Assembly: GCA_026120185.1 (NCBI GenBank)
Contig: JANUWF010001659.1
Location: forward strand, 2,728,001-2,792,000
Length of the DNA stretch: 64,000 nt
Origin: Voacanga thouarsii
Lineage: Eukaryota; Streptophyta; Magnoliopsida; Gentianales; Apocynaceae
Direction: 5' to 3'
The notes below the pieces were generated by a model that worked only from the letters and a program-made list of their open reading frames with translations, did no database searches and was not told where the DNA came from. This document shows positions 23,103 through 35,712 of the stretch, in pieces; position 1 is the stretch's first letter; each line of letters begins with the position of its first letter. The position numbers and the translations under genes were made by a program.

Positions 23103-24046
23103 GCTCCAATTCCCACGCATAATCCATGTTCACCCTTCTTGAGTCATCTTATTTTTCTAAACCCCTGTAAGGAGTTACAGATATAATCAATAGCTCCTGA
23201 ATCAACAACTCAAGTGGAAGTTGATCCAACCATTGATATAGACTCTAGATAGAGAACATTACACGTGGGATTTTTCTTGGCTTGAAGATCTAGACACTTC
23301 TTTTTCCAGTGTCCCTTCTTCCTACATTTGAAGCACTTGCCCTTCAATTTATCTTTGGGCTGGATCTTGGGCTGAGCTACTACGTTTCCCTTATTCCTTT
23401 TGAACTTTCTGGGCTTGGACCCAATTCTTGAGGAAGAAGCCTTAGCAATCATGGCCATTGAATGTGGCTTCATGACCTTCTCTACCATATGAAGTTCTTT
23501 TATCAACTCATTCAAACTCATATTTAACTTGTAGTTCAGTTCGAACTGAGTAAAGGAACCCAGTAGAGATTCGAGAACCATGTCCATTTGGCTCCCGTGG
23601 TTAATGATAGCCCCTAAGATTTTTGCCTCTTCGAAAGCAGCAATCAACTTGAGCATATATTCCCTGACTAATGCTTCCTTAGCCATCTTAGAGTTTATTG
23701 TAGTTCGAAGAACCTCCTGCCTTGCGGGCCGACTCTTATCCGCAAACATAGTGGCCAATGAATGACTAATGTCATACGCAGAAGCCATGTGCTCGTGTTT
23801 AGCCTGGAGCACATTAGACATGGAGGCTAGCATATAGCAACGTGCTATTTCATTTGCCTTCTCAGCCTCTCACTCATTGTCGGCGGAACCTTCCCTGATC
23901 ACAGGACAAGTTTCGTAAAAGACATACATATACTCCATGGTTGTGAGTATTATGTTCAGGTTCCTCTTCTAGTCCACATAATTTGGTCCCGTTAACTTAT
24001 TCTCACGGAGAATAACGGCCAAATGACTAAAAGAACCTCCCACCAT
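23103..24046 (-). pseudogene. Element C gag and protease active-site half
   Basis: The minus strand carries a near-complete copia gag. The probable ATG is at 24046, because the opening reads VILRENKLTGPNYVD and then NLNIILTTMEYMYV, the family's usual start; stops follow in the next segment. The frame 23210-23833 has MLASMSNVLQAKHEH, SAYDISHSLATMF and the knuckle CFKCRKKGHWKKKC. The protease DSG triad (WVVDSGAIDYICNSLQGF) lies at about 23150-23215, and the reading is cut at 23103 by D', resuming at 18654. Gag packages RNA and the protease matures the polyprotein. An in-frame stop after VVD...CNSLQGF-like text and others upstream make it defective. Confidence 0.85.
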
Positions 24047-25845
24047 TTCCAAAAAATTGAATAATAAAAGAAAGGATTTAGTTTGTGAAAATAAATTTGT
24101 GTACAGAAATTAATTTGGTTCTTGGGAAAACTGACATAGCTTCTTTGGAAGATTAATAGTTCCCTAAGCTAAGTGTAATAACCACCACAAATTAATTTAT
24201 TTTCTAAGTAATGATCTAGAGAATAACTCCAGCGTGGGATGGCCGTTTCCCCTCATTTCCTATGGACATTCCTCGCACTATAACCTCCAACGTGGGCTGG
24301 CCGATTATAGAACATGTCCCGGGTTATTAATTACATCATTCCATTAGATTTAGATCCTTGTGGTATCCCCATCCTATACGGGTTCACTCCCAGGGTGACG
24401 CGAGGGGACCCAAGATCTCTAATGAGGACCGTGACGGAAGCTGTGGGGCCATTGGAACCCCTCTCCCACTTAGTCTTTTAAAATAAAGTTTTCTGAAAAA
24501 ATATCCTTTTTGAAATTTCCATTAAGTTTTCCTTTATCTTAAAAATAAAATATCCAAGTCTATTAAAATCTCAATGTCAAGGATTATATCCTTTGAGAGA
24601 TTTTTTTCCATGGACTAATTTTATTTAAGTTAAAACTTAATGATTTCAAAAATTTTCCAGTTAAAACTTTTCTCGAGACTTTGGTCTCAATTTTATTTAA
24701 CAAAACAAATTTTCTTATACAAAATAAAATAAAATAGCTTTCTATTTTAACTTACAAAAATATCTAAATCCAACATATTTTCTATGCCAAGGATTAAATC
24801 CTTTAAGAAAATATCCAAGGATTAATTTTTGTTCAAATTAAAATAACCATTTAATTTTTTAAAGAAAAATGTTTTCCTTGCATAAATATTCTCAAAGACT
24901 TTGGTCTTTGAGAAACCATGCACATAGGTACACAAAATAAATAGCATGCCAAAAAACAGTAAACGTTTTCATGCTTTTCTATTTTTTAACCTATGTGCCT
25001 AAATAATAGAATTAAACACATTAATTAATTAATGATCTTGTTTAATCCTAAAATCGTTTACTAATATTTTTCAGGCAAATATATTCCAAGAATATAAACT
25101 ATTGCAAAAATATTAACTTCGCCTGGTATGGGACTCAAATTAAAAAATTTTTATAAAAATTGACTAGAGGTCCACTGCACCGGCTGCACCGAATCCGGGC
25201 CCATTTAGCCTGCGATCCACCACGGCCACGGTGCACCGCGCCGCACTGGATCGTACGCCATCCACGACCCGTGGAGACAACCAGCACCCGCAACCCAAGC
25301 CCGCTTCTCTCTCTGCTGCTGACCCGCACGACGGCCCGGATGGAGCACTGGTAACCCGCGCATGAACCCGAATAGAAGTTGCAATTGAATTGCAACTTTC
25401 AAATTGAATTCGGCTCAAATTCTTTAGGAATTAGCTCGGCTCCAGCACAGCAAGCCGGACGGCTCCTCTCTCAAACAGGTAATTTGCTCGGCGGCGGCTC
25501 GGCTCCAACAGCTTATGAATAGTTCTTCTTCTCTAGAATGTATTTTGCGTCCAGTTTCTCTGCGATTTCTTCTGTAAATCGCTTCCTTTTGCTTTTTTGG
25601 ATATTTTTCATTACAAAAACTCATCCAAACCAAAACAACAACCGCCTATACCCATTTAAATTGAGTTTACATGATCCAAACTCATCAAAGCAAAAAATTA
25701 CTGAGAGTTCGTGAAAATTGCAGAAACCATGTCCCATACCATAAACAACGAAGGATCACATATTTAAGCTCCAAACAATATTCTTCTCCATTTTTATTAA
25801 CTAACATGCTCCCTAAGTCAATCAAATTCATTCTCTGATACCACT
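24047..25845 (-). mobile_element. Element C 5' leader and primer-binding site
   Basis: This is the long noncoding leader between gag and LTR. The layout parallels the A leader: 'ataaccaccacaaat', paired 'gtgggatggcc' and 'gtgggctggcc', then 'ccctctcccactta' and repeated 'aaggattaaatcc'. A GC-rich island spans 25155-25360. The primer-binding site TGGTATCAGAGA lies at 25832-25843 on the minus strand, two bases from the LTR. The ORFs at 25135-25633 fall in the GC-rich island and have no recognised product. Confidence 0.8.
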
Positions 25846-27558
25846 TGAAGGGATTAAACTAACAGAGCATGCTTTCACAGTGAACAAAAATGGAAGAACA
25901 TGACATAATATCAGACTATTGGAGCAGCATGGTGGACTTGAAACATACCTGTTCGAGCCTTAAAAACATGAAGAACATGGTTGAATCAATTGAAGCTCAA
26001 AAACAGCTTCTACCTTCAATGTCCATGAACACCAGTGAACCTCCGTGCACTGCATTTCTTCCTCCGATGGAAAATTAATGCTAGCTTTTTAATTCACGGA
26101 ATATTCCCAGCCTAATCTCTGTTGGTGAGCACAGAATTTGGGAGAGAAAGGCTTCTCAATTTTTCCTCCCATAAACTCACGGTTCATGTTCACTCTCTGG
26201 CTTCTTTAGTTCACAGAATACAAAGGCCAGTGAAGAAAACCAAAAGTTAGGAAAGAAAAGGCCATGAAAGAGAGAGCCAAGAGTCTTAGGAAAAACATTT
26301 TTATTGTTTTCCTCTTTCTTTTATTTTATTTTTCCACACAGAAAGCCAAGAGTCATGAAACAAAAAATAATTATTTTGATAAAAATAATATTCTCGGGAT
26401 TTAATACCCGAATATTATTAACAAAATAAATTTTTACTTCACCCTAAACTCTTCTAAACTGTGTCCAAAAAAATCTTATGGTCTAGGCTATTGGGCCAAA
26501 ATAATATTTATTATTTTTCTTGGACCCGACAAATCCAAAATAATAAACATTAATTATTTTCCTTGGAATTAAATAAATAACCCAATAAATAATTAATGGA
26601 CCTAAATGAACCAAAAAAATAATTCAACATTAATTATTTATTTTTTTGGATTTAATTAAATAAATAACCCAATAAATAATTAAATAATAATTATTTTCCT
26701 CTAGTTTAAGTTTCGGTTAATTTTCTAATTATTCAAACTGGACCCAAGTCCTGAATAATTAATTAACTAATTAAACCTGATAATAAATTTCTCTCCATTT
26801 ATTTTATTCCAATCTAATAATAAATTAGACTTCCTGAATAAAATAAAACTCTCTCAACTGAGATCATTTTCTCAACCCAAAAATTAATTAGAACTTACAG
26901 GTTATTCCGAGGACCAAAAAGACATATCGGCTTGGCTACTAAAATGACCAAAATACCCCTACTATATAAATAGATGTATTTTGCATTTTAAATATTTCCT
27001 AATATCACTATAAGGAAATATTAACCCTAAGGACAATGCTGCATTAGCAGAGTCTTCGACCTACAAGTGAAATGACTAAAATACCCCTCTACACATCGCC
27101 GTACATTTAGAGAGGAAGAAGTGTACTAACGCCTCTCTAAAAGACATCTACCATCTTTAGGCTTCTAGTCCAATGATCCACGACTTCCTGGAGTGTTTTC
27201 GCTTTCCAAGGGAGCGACCCTAAAGCAAACATCCAAGTCACGTTTCCTAGAGTCCTGGATATTTAGATCACTCGGACAACCACAAGGGGCGATATAGTGT
27301 AGATGTGAAACCCCAGTAAAAACCAACCTTAGAGTGAGGGGGTTGGGATGCATATCATAATTTATTGCATGTTTAAATATATTTTTAAATGATTTTCTAT
27401 GCTTTGGATTTAAGCTTTATTGTCTTGAAGGTTTGGTTGTGAGTATTGCTTGAGAAGGGCAAAATAGTGATTTTTGCTTGAGGTGGAAAAAGGGAGACAA
27501 CTTGAGGATTGAATAAGAAAATATTTTTTTTGAGGGAAAATAAGAACAAGAGATATTG

Positions 27559-27613
27559 TGGTTTAGTGGTTAGAGCCTTAGAATTAATTCTTGAGGTCTT
27601 GGGTTCAAATTCC
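27559..27613 (+). promoter_or_regulatory. tRNA-like A box and B box inside LTR D
   Basis: This is the same A-box-like and B-box-like pair as in D', at 27559-27576 and 27601-27613, with identical spacing. The intervening 'ttaattcttgaggtctt' is also conserved. Confidence 0.5.
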
Positions 27614-29262
27614 ATCATAGGAGCTTTAGCTTGGTTAAATTTTCTTTTTGCTTAGGAAGTATCATTTTCGGCCTTAGTGATGTTTGGAGTAAGGTAGAGA
27701 TGTTGTCCTATGAGAGGCATGATAGGAGTCTTCAAATCCTACTCATTTGTTCTACACAAAATTCCTAAGAGGAATTCATTTCCTCTTGATCCTTAATTTT
27801 CCTATTTCTCAATTCATTAATTTGTTCAAATTGTTCTAGCCAATTTCTTTCCAGAAATTCCAGTGAAGTGCTGTGGCTTTGTAGAATCAAAATGTCTTAG
27901 TGGAAGACATTTTATGGTCTGAAAATGTGGAGGAGATGTGAAAGATTCCAAGGGGATAAATCCCTTTAGTGAACTTTCTAAAAATTCATTCTAGCTAGGT
28001 TCATCTTTCCTTCTTGGAATGAACTGAAATTTTCCAGCTTCTTGTGCCTTCAAGTTGTCGAAACTCTTAGCTAATATTCCCTCCTAAATGCTGCCAGAAA
28101 AATGGCCTTTTAGATCAGCTTGCAACCTGAATTTCTCTGACCATTTTCGAACTGCACAAAGTTGGTGCAAAACCAGAAAAATCCTGGGCAAATCGCAGCT
28201 TTGGAGGTCCGAAACCAAGCTGTTTTCTTCCAATTTTTGTTTAGCACCTTAGCCATGTTTTTCTTCCATGAAGAAGGTTGGAAACCAGTCTTGAAAACCC
28301 CTGAAACTCCCCTTCAAAATCCTCTACAAATCGGCTAGAAAGATGGCAGCTAAAACTGCCCAGAAAAAAAAAATTCCAGCCTTGCGAAAAATACTGTGCA
28401 ATAGTTTTTCCAGCTTTGTTTCCTAATTCTCTCCTAGCCGAAACTCCATCATTTTTCTGCACAAACCACCCTTAAACCTCCATTAATTGAACTCATTATC
28501 CTCCATAAGTTTTGCACGAAAAATCCAGTCATGGCTGCCAGAAAATCTCTCCAACAAATCTCTGCAATCATGCTTGATTAGTTACCAAAATTTCAGCCAC
28601 CATAATTTAGCAACCTTCTATAAAATGTTCCTCAAACAACCAGACTTATTCCTCACCATTTCACTCCATCTTTTCAGCCACCATTACCCCCTCTTCAATC
28701 AACTTTCATCCAGCAGAAACACTGCACAGAAATTTGGCCATGGCAGACTTCCAAAAGCTCTCCAAGAATCAAAGATATTCTTGAATATTTAGTTTCCAAA
28801 TTTCCTTCTCAAAAATATTCTTCAAGGATTCCAACAACTAGCCTTTCCTTTTCTCTTCCAAATCAGAGAATCACCTTCCTAAACCCTACAGAAATTTCGG
28901 CCAGCCTTAATCTCTTCAGAATTTCGGCAGCCTCCATCTAAAAACTCTTTATTCCCTTCAACCTTCAAGAATACACAACACACTAAGAACACCTACTTCT
29001 TCCTTTCACCTAATACCTATCCAAATCACTTCAAACTACTTCTAAAAACTCCAGAATTCATCTACTCACTACCGTGAGTCTATCAACACCTTTCTTAACA
29101 TCAAACTCCAAAATCCAACTTGCTAGTTTGGATAAAAAATCAGAAATTTTGTGAAGGCTCAAGAACACCATCAAGGTAGGTTTGTTCTAAAAACTCCATC
29201 TTCTCTAATCATCATCTCTAATGAATATATATATATGAATAAACCCACTAATGGTCTGTCTA

Positions 29263-29267
<5 letters not shown>

Positions 29268-29311
<44 letters not shown>
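29268..29311. repeat. (CT)n microsatellite in D
   Basis: A nearly pure CT run. It produces the artificial Arg-Glu repeat ORF on the minus strand at 29171-29362. Confidence 0.9.
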
Positions 29312-29314
<3 letters not shown>

Positions 29315-32283
29315 CTGAATCTCTCTCCTCCTTGGCCGGATGGTTTCTTCTCCAATGGTCATGCTTCCTTCACCTTCTTTGGTCGAATTTAGACATCTAG
29401 GAGTTGAGTCTTATTCAAAACTCCTTCAAGGGAATTCATCAAGCAAGTAAGCTTTCTTTTAACCCTTCTTTTAATTCTAGATTCATGTCTCTAGGATGAT
29501 ATTGATAGAAAGTGGATTGTGGATAGGATTTGAGTATGTATTGTTGAGATTGAAGCATGAATATATGTATGAATATGAAGGAGATGGGATTTATGCATGG
29601 ATGGATTATCTTGGTTGATTGTATGATGATTTGAGGTTTAATGCATGCCTCCATGATTAAGTATGCTAGAGATTATGTCACCTTTGGTGAATATGATTTA
29701 TATTCATGTTGGATTGTTAAAGCCATGATCATATTTATGCTAGTAGGGGTTAGATCATGTCTTGATAAATTGAGATCTATGCTTGTATGCATGATTTGGA
29801 TGATTTGATGAATTAAAGGATTGTATATGTTCATGATTGTGAATAGCCATGGAAATATGATCATGATCTAGTTGTCCCTAAGCTAATTTTTATTTCATGA
29901 ATAAAATATTTAATAATATGATTTTGCTAGTAATTTCGAAAAAACCTTAGGAAAGGTGGATTTGGATTATTATATATATATATAAAGGATATTTTAGTCA
30001 AATAAATAATAGTTTTGATAGAAAAATAAAATATATCGATATTATATAAAAATAATGAAATCAACTAAAGCCTTTTTTTTTAAAATAATCATAATTAGTA
30101 AAATACTTATTATTAAAATTTAATTATTATCTTTTAATCAAAACCTATTAAAACTTATTTATTATTTTCCAAGCAATGCTCATTAAAATTCATTTTCAAC
30201 TAACTTTAGTTATCAATTATTTTCTAACAGCTAAATTATTAATAAATCATTATTTTTCCTAAAAACCACCTAAGACTCTTCATCACATAAACTCTAAATT
30301 TTCTTAGCAATATTTAAACCTTTAACATATTAGTACTTATTTCCCAAAACATTAATTATTTTAAATATCAAATTATCCTTAGCTTATAAACCTATTTACT
30401 TATTGTTTGGCCTTAAAGCTTGGGACACTAGGATCATGATAGTAGTAAGTTGAGTTGTTTAAATTGAGAAAGTGAATTTTGGCTTGAGTTTGATTGTGGT
30501 TTGTATTTGCCCATGCGGGGTTAGGTCAGCAGTTGGAGATCTTTTATTGTGAACAAGAATCAGGTAAACTCCTGCATAAAACCTGATTGATGAAAAGTGT
30601 TTAATTATGGCAAGCCAAATGTAGAGTTCATGGACACTCATCTTTGTAAAAGCAATTGAGGATTGTCTCCTGTCTTATTTCCGTTAAACAAATTATTTGA
30701 AAACCAATATGCAGATTTATTCAAACTCAAAACTCTTTCTAAAACTGATTTTGACAAAGACTTTGGAAACCCTTAATTGCCATGTTCAAGTGGAACTATG
30801 TTTTGTTCATTTTTTTTCCCAAGTGGGATATGTTACATTGAGTACTCAATAAGGGTGGACTACTGGGCTAGTCTTTGAGGGGTTAGGGTAAGTCTCTCAG
30901 TAGGTGGCCACCTCCGAGGGGTGAGTCCTTACCGGATAAGACGACAGTCCAATAAGTCGTGCCAGTCCGAGCTAGCAGTGTTCTTTTTCAATCAAGTGAC
31001 TATGTTTTGCCGGAATGGACACCCGGTTGTTGTTTGGGTATAGAGAAGGAGGAGTATCTTGCTCAATATGCCGATCACCTACTTTTGTCAGTTTGCACAA
31101 AGTGTGGCATTCTGATCGGCGATATGCACAAAGTGTGGCATGCTGACCATCTGGTTATGGGGCCTAACGTGTGGTAACCCATAATCATTTCTTTCGAGTG
31201 GTTGATTTTATAAATTATATATGGCTGGAAATGCAAAAACACCACTCTTGTTTTTAACTGATGTTTATTGCTTGCCAGTGATCTCTTATAAAGAATTTTA
31301 TATTTTGCATTCATGAACTGTTTTCACTGAACACCCAAAGCACACACGAACTTACTGAGATTTCTTTCTTACCATCATTTTACTATGATTTCAGGTCGAT
31401 CCTGCTGTGGGGATGAGTAGCTAGATTATACCTGCTTGTAAGATTTTCTGATGATTTATTTTTGTGTAATGTTTTGGGGAGATGAGAGTGGATAAATTTT
31501 ATTACGGATTTGTTTTTGGTATTTTGGGATTTATTCTTGGATTGATATTTATTTTGGGATGTAATAAATTTTAAGTTCAAGTATCATTTATATTCCGCTA
31601 TTTCATTTGTATGACCTAGTTATAAAGACCCCTTGTCCTTTGGACGGGGCGACATCCCCGGCCCTGGCCGACCTAGGTAGCAGGGTGTTACAGTAGAAAC
31701 TATCTTGTACAAGTTCGTCTTAACTAACTAGTCACACTTACCCAACATACAAGTATATTGGCTCTCCGATAGAACTTCAACTATAATATATCAAAGCATA
31801 TGCTTTCAGCTTCGCCAGACCACCAACTCATACTCAAGTCATAAAGTATTAGTCCACGCTGTAGTTGTAATAGTCTAGGTTTCTACTATATAGTATTTTT
31901 TAGAAACCACTACTACAGGTCCTGTTCTACGTATTCGAAATACGCTTATGTCATGAAGTGAGTGGACTACTCACTGGCTAAAGGTAAGCAATTCCCCATT
32001 TGGAACTCATAATATAATAACATAAACATGAAGAGATTCTCATTCTCATCAATCGGTTAAGAACAACTGTTCATGTGTTTAAATAACTCATGATCCATAC
32101 CTTATTGTGAAAGACCTCTATTCACATGGATCACTTATTCAAACACAATGGGTCTGTTCCAAACGAAAATGTACACAAATAAAGAAAATTATTTCACAAA
32201 CGATTTCCGACAAATAAATTCTTTTATTAACATATTCGATATTTTCATCAGAAAAACTAGTCTAAGAAGGCATATTCCCAACA

Positions 32284-32529
32284 CAACCATGCTTTTGAAA
32301 ATGTTTTTCTGCAAAAAATTCTCAGCACCTAAAGAAAGCATCTTTCGAAATACACTGTGACTTTAACACAATCATATTGTGCTACGGACCCAACCCATGA
32401 CGCTTGAAACAATTTCGACTCGAGTGAAAATGATTTTCACAACAAACAAAGATAAACACGAATACATGAAAATAGTTTTTCATGCCAAACAATGTCTGTA
32501 GACCACACATAGCATATCTCTGATACCAC
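32284..32529 (-). mobile_element. Element B leader, right part, with primer-binding site
   Basis: The C TSD (32284-32288) is followed by the remaining B leader. The primer-binding site reads TGGTATCAGAGATATGC on the minus strand (32512-32528), one base from the LTR start at 32530. It matches the initiator tRNA-Met type used by most plant copia elements. Confidence 0.85.
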
Positions 32530-34247
32530 TATTGGGTATCTCAGGCTCGTATCCTATATAGCACAACGGAAAGTAAATGAGATAACATCCTAGGGCGGGC
32601 CTATATGTGGAAAATAAGACATAAAGATAATCAATGTAGCATCTTTTTACCTTTGTTTGATCATCCGAAGAACAAAATTTCTTCTTCAAGTCGGGGCACG
32701 ATCCAGCAATCCTCGTGATCAACCTCCACGTAAGTTGAACATCTAACCACTATAATCACAGTGTGTGATTATCTCTAACAGTAATCCACACAGAGGAATA
32801 CTTAAGCACCAAACATTCCTGTGCTAGCAGAAACAAGATGGCGGCTAGGGTTGTTTCTCAAGACAATCGAGAGAGATAGAGAGAAGAGAAGGTCGAGTGT
32901 TGCTGGTTTTTTGTGTGTCATTTTTCAGCTAGGGTTTCGTGTGTCTTGTTAATATGTCACACGAAATTTCCCTTCCCAAAACTGAGAATTCTAATCCTAT
33001 TAAAATTCCCTAATTGTAATTGGAAACATCATGTTCTCACAATTACAACTTAGACCACAAATTATAACTAATTATAATTTGTCTATAATAACTTCTCTTT
33101 CTCTCAATTAGCCCCACTATGTTATCAAATAACATCTTGAATATATAATCCTTTATTGTGTGTGACCTATTAGGTTTCCCAGTCAATTGGTAGTGAACAT
33201 GAATTAATCCAAACGTCTTTGAGATTAATAATCCATAATTAATTAGAATTAATCCTATTAATTCTAATTATGATTGCTTTATTAATTCATCAATTAATAA
33301 ACTCATATTCCTAGATTATGAGCGGTATCTAGCAACACATCATGACCACCCATAAGTCCAGGAAGTTAAGTGGCTTGACATGAACCCTTCAATAACAAGC
33401 TTCAGTGCAATTAACTCATTTCACCATACAATATCTCATTCGGTTTGGAGTACAGAATTAGTGCCAACTCCCTCCAGAATTAATTCTGACCCGAATACAA
33501 TAGTACTTGTACCAGGAATCCACTACCCTAGATGTGTATCAATTGGAACTGTTTCCAATACACAATCGCCTTGGCCAAGGACTTTCCGAGTAGTAATTCC
33601 TACAAGTGGCCGTGAGATATTCGCCCCTACTATTAGGAGTGGTGAATCATTTATTGGCCCTCTCAACTATTTTCGTTTACCTCACAATGTACCCAATATC
33701 CATCATATAGGCGGCTCTCGATCGAGCTCCAGAGATTGGAATCAAAGTACAAAGCTCAGCAAACAAAGTACCTTGGAAATCTCATGTCTAAAGATACTTG
33801 CACGTTTGCTATATTAAGATTATATCACTGGCACTAAATAATTATCCATGTGATTATCTCAAAACTAGGTCATCCAATGAACTTGTTCTATTAACAAGCA
33901 TCCATGTGTTAACTTTGAGTATCTCAATACTCACAGTTATGAGAACCACCGCCTGATCAAATCAGGAAGTCTAACACATGCTAATCTTAACGCATTAATG
34001 ATGTCATGTCTCATTAATACTATGACTAGGGACTATTTAAGTATTAACACCATCCAGTGTAGTAGAAATCTCATATCATTATCTCTATCATGATTTCCTT
34101 AACACAGTGTTGTACTATGGACTTTATCGAATAATTATATTACTTAAAATAAACAAAAGAAACTGTAAGATAAATAATGTCTTTTATTAAAATAAAATGT
34201 GTCATATACAATGTACAAATGATTACCTCTAGGGCACAACACTAACA
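32530..34247 (-). repeat. 5' LTR of copia element B
   Basis: It is 1718 bases, TATTGGGTATCTC to ACACTAACA, collinear with 6926-8640. The TSD GATAT follows at 34248-34252. By eye the two B LTRs differ at about 5-7% of positions, so B is older than C, as the nesting requires. Confidence 0.93.
33380..33817 (+). other. Antisense 145-codon ORF inside the right LTR of B
   Basis: Same start, length and end as the frame at 7776-8213, with more than a dozen amino-acid differences. It has no recognised domain. See that entry for the reasons for caution. Confidence 0.35.
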
Positions 34248-34252
34248 GATAT

Positions 34253-35712
34253 TTGGTCTATGTATCTTAATTAAGTTTGGAATCTTGTCATTGCACCTGA
34301 AAGGATTTAATCCATAGAGTGTAAGTGGATATACAAGAGAAAGAAAAATATAGATAGAAAGGTAGAAACTTTTAAAGTAAGGTTGGTAGCAAAAGGTTAT
34401 ACTAAAAAAGAAGGGATCGATTATGATGATACCTTCTCACCTATTACTATGCTTAAGTCTATTCGTATTCTCTTGGCCATCACATATCATTATGACTATG
34501 AGATATGGCAAATGGATGTCAAGACAGCTTTTCTTAATAGCTATCTTAGTGAAGACATCTATATGTCCCAGCCTGAAGGCTTTATTGTGAATGGCCAAGA
34601 GCATATAGTCTGCAAGCTTAAAAACTTCATTTATGGACTTAAACAAGCATAATGGGTATGGAACATTCATTTTGATAAGACTGTAAAGTCTTATGATTTC
34701 ATACAAAACGTGGATGAACCATGCATGTATAGAAAAACAGATGGTAACAACGTGTCTTTTATGGTACTTTATGTAAATGACATTCTACTCATTAGAAATG
34801 ATGTAAGGATATTGTCATCTATAAAGGTTTGGCTATCAAGTTAATTTAGCATGAAAGATATGGAAGAAACTAGCTATATTCTTGTAATAAAGCTTCTTAG
34901 AGATAGGAAGCAAAAAGTGTTAGGCCTATCCCAATCTACTTATATTGATAAGATATTGGCTAAGTTTAGCATGGATCAGTGTAAATGAGCAATTATACCC
35001 TTTAAGCATGGATTGACGTTATCTTCCAACCAGTATCCTAAGACATAGGAAGAAAAAGAAAAGATGAGTGAGATTCCCTATGCCTCGGCAGTGGGAAGTC
35101 TCATATATGTCATACTTTGTACAAGGCCGAATATCTATTTTACAATAGGCATAATTAGCAGGTATCAGTTAAACCCAGAGGAAGAACATTGGTAAGTTGT
35201 AACGTATATTCTCAAGTACCCGAAGGGAACGAGGGATTATATGCTTATTTACAGGGCCGATGACTTAGTTCCTACTGGTTACACAGACTCAGACTTCCAA
35301 GCAGATAAAGATGAAAGAAAATCTACTAGTGGATATGTTTTCTGGAAGTTGAGTATGTGGCAGCTTTAGAAGCTTCTAAAGAAGCAGTTTGGCTCCGAAA
35401 GTTTCTCAAAGAACTTGGAGTTGTATTACAAATGGACAGGCCCATAACTATATATTGCAACAATTCTGGAGCTGCGTCACAATGTAAGGAGCCAAGAAAC
35501 CGTAGGAATGGCAAGCACATTAAGAAGAAGTATTATTTGATCTGGGAGTTCATCTAAAAATAGGAGATGATGGTTGACCAGATTTCCTCTACAAATAATT
35601 TGGTGAACCCATTTACCAAGCCTTTGACAGAGAAGGTGTTTCAAAACATTTAGATATCATAGGGGGTAGGCACATATGAACTATCATAGTCTATTTAGTA
35701 CAAGTGAGAGAT
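34253..35712 (+). pseudogene. Element G pol: reverse transcriptase, RNase H and polypurine tract
   Basis: This continues the G polyprotein after element B. The frame 34383-34652 has VAKGYTKKEGIDYDDTFSP, LKSIRILLAITYHYDYEIWQ, DVKTAFLNSYLSEDIYM and YGLKQA. The catalytic box near 34770 is YVND instead of YVDD, as in element A. Later parts are LGLSQSTYIDKI-like (about 34920), GYTDSDFQADKDERKSTSGYVF (about 35275-35340) and, after a deletion of roughly 50 bases or more that removes RNase H residues, EASKEAVWLRKFLKELG and YCNNSGAASQCKEPRN (35357-35557). The purine-rich 'caagtgagagat' at 35701-35712 is the polypurine tract. Many stops; not functional. Confidence 0.87.

Larger units (their letters stand above)
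27304..31692 (+). mobile_element. D: large gypsy-type LTR unit, probably a solo LTR
   Basis: It is 4389 bases, TGTGAAACCCC to GGTGTTACA, with TSD GTAGA (27299-27303 and 31693-31697). Excision restores the C LTR exactly as seen at 15465-15475. It is collinear with D', has the same 3' end phrase and shows no coding. Two independent insertions with intact TSDs and no internal gypsy genes favour solo LTRs formed by LTR-LTR recombination, or a nonautonomous family. The ORFs from 27397 to 31580 have no recognised product. Confidence 0.86.
25846..32283 (-). repeat. 5' LTR of copia element C, split by D
   Basis: The LTR occupies 25846-27303 and 31698-32283 (the 31693-31697 repeat is D's TSD). Joined, it matches 14006-16046 along its length. 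By eye the two C LTRs differ at roughly one base in twenty to thirty, which indicates a moderately young insertion compared with A and G. It ends TTCCCAACA at 32283, then the TSD CAACC. Confidence 0.92.

Noticed and set aside
29171..29362. Minus-strand ORF with an Arg-Glu repeat
   Set aside because: Produced by the (CT)n microsatellite.
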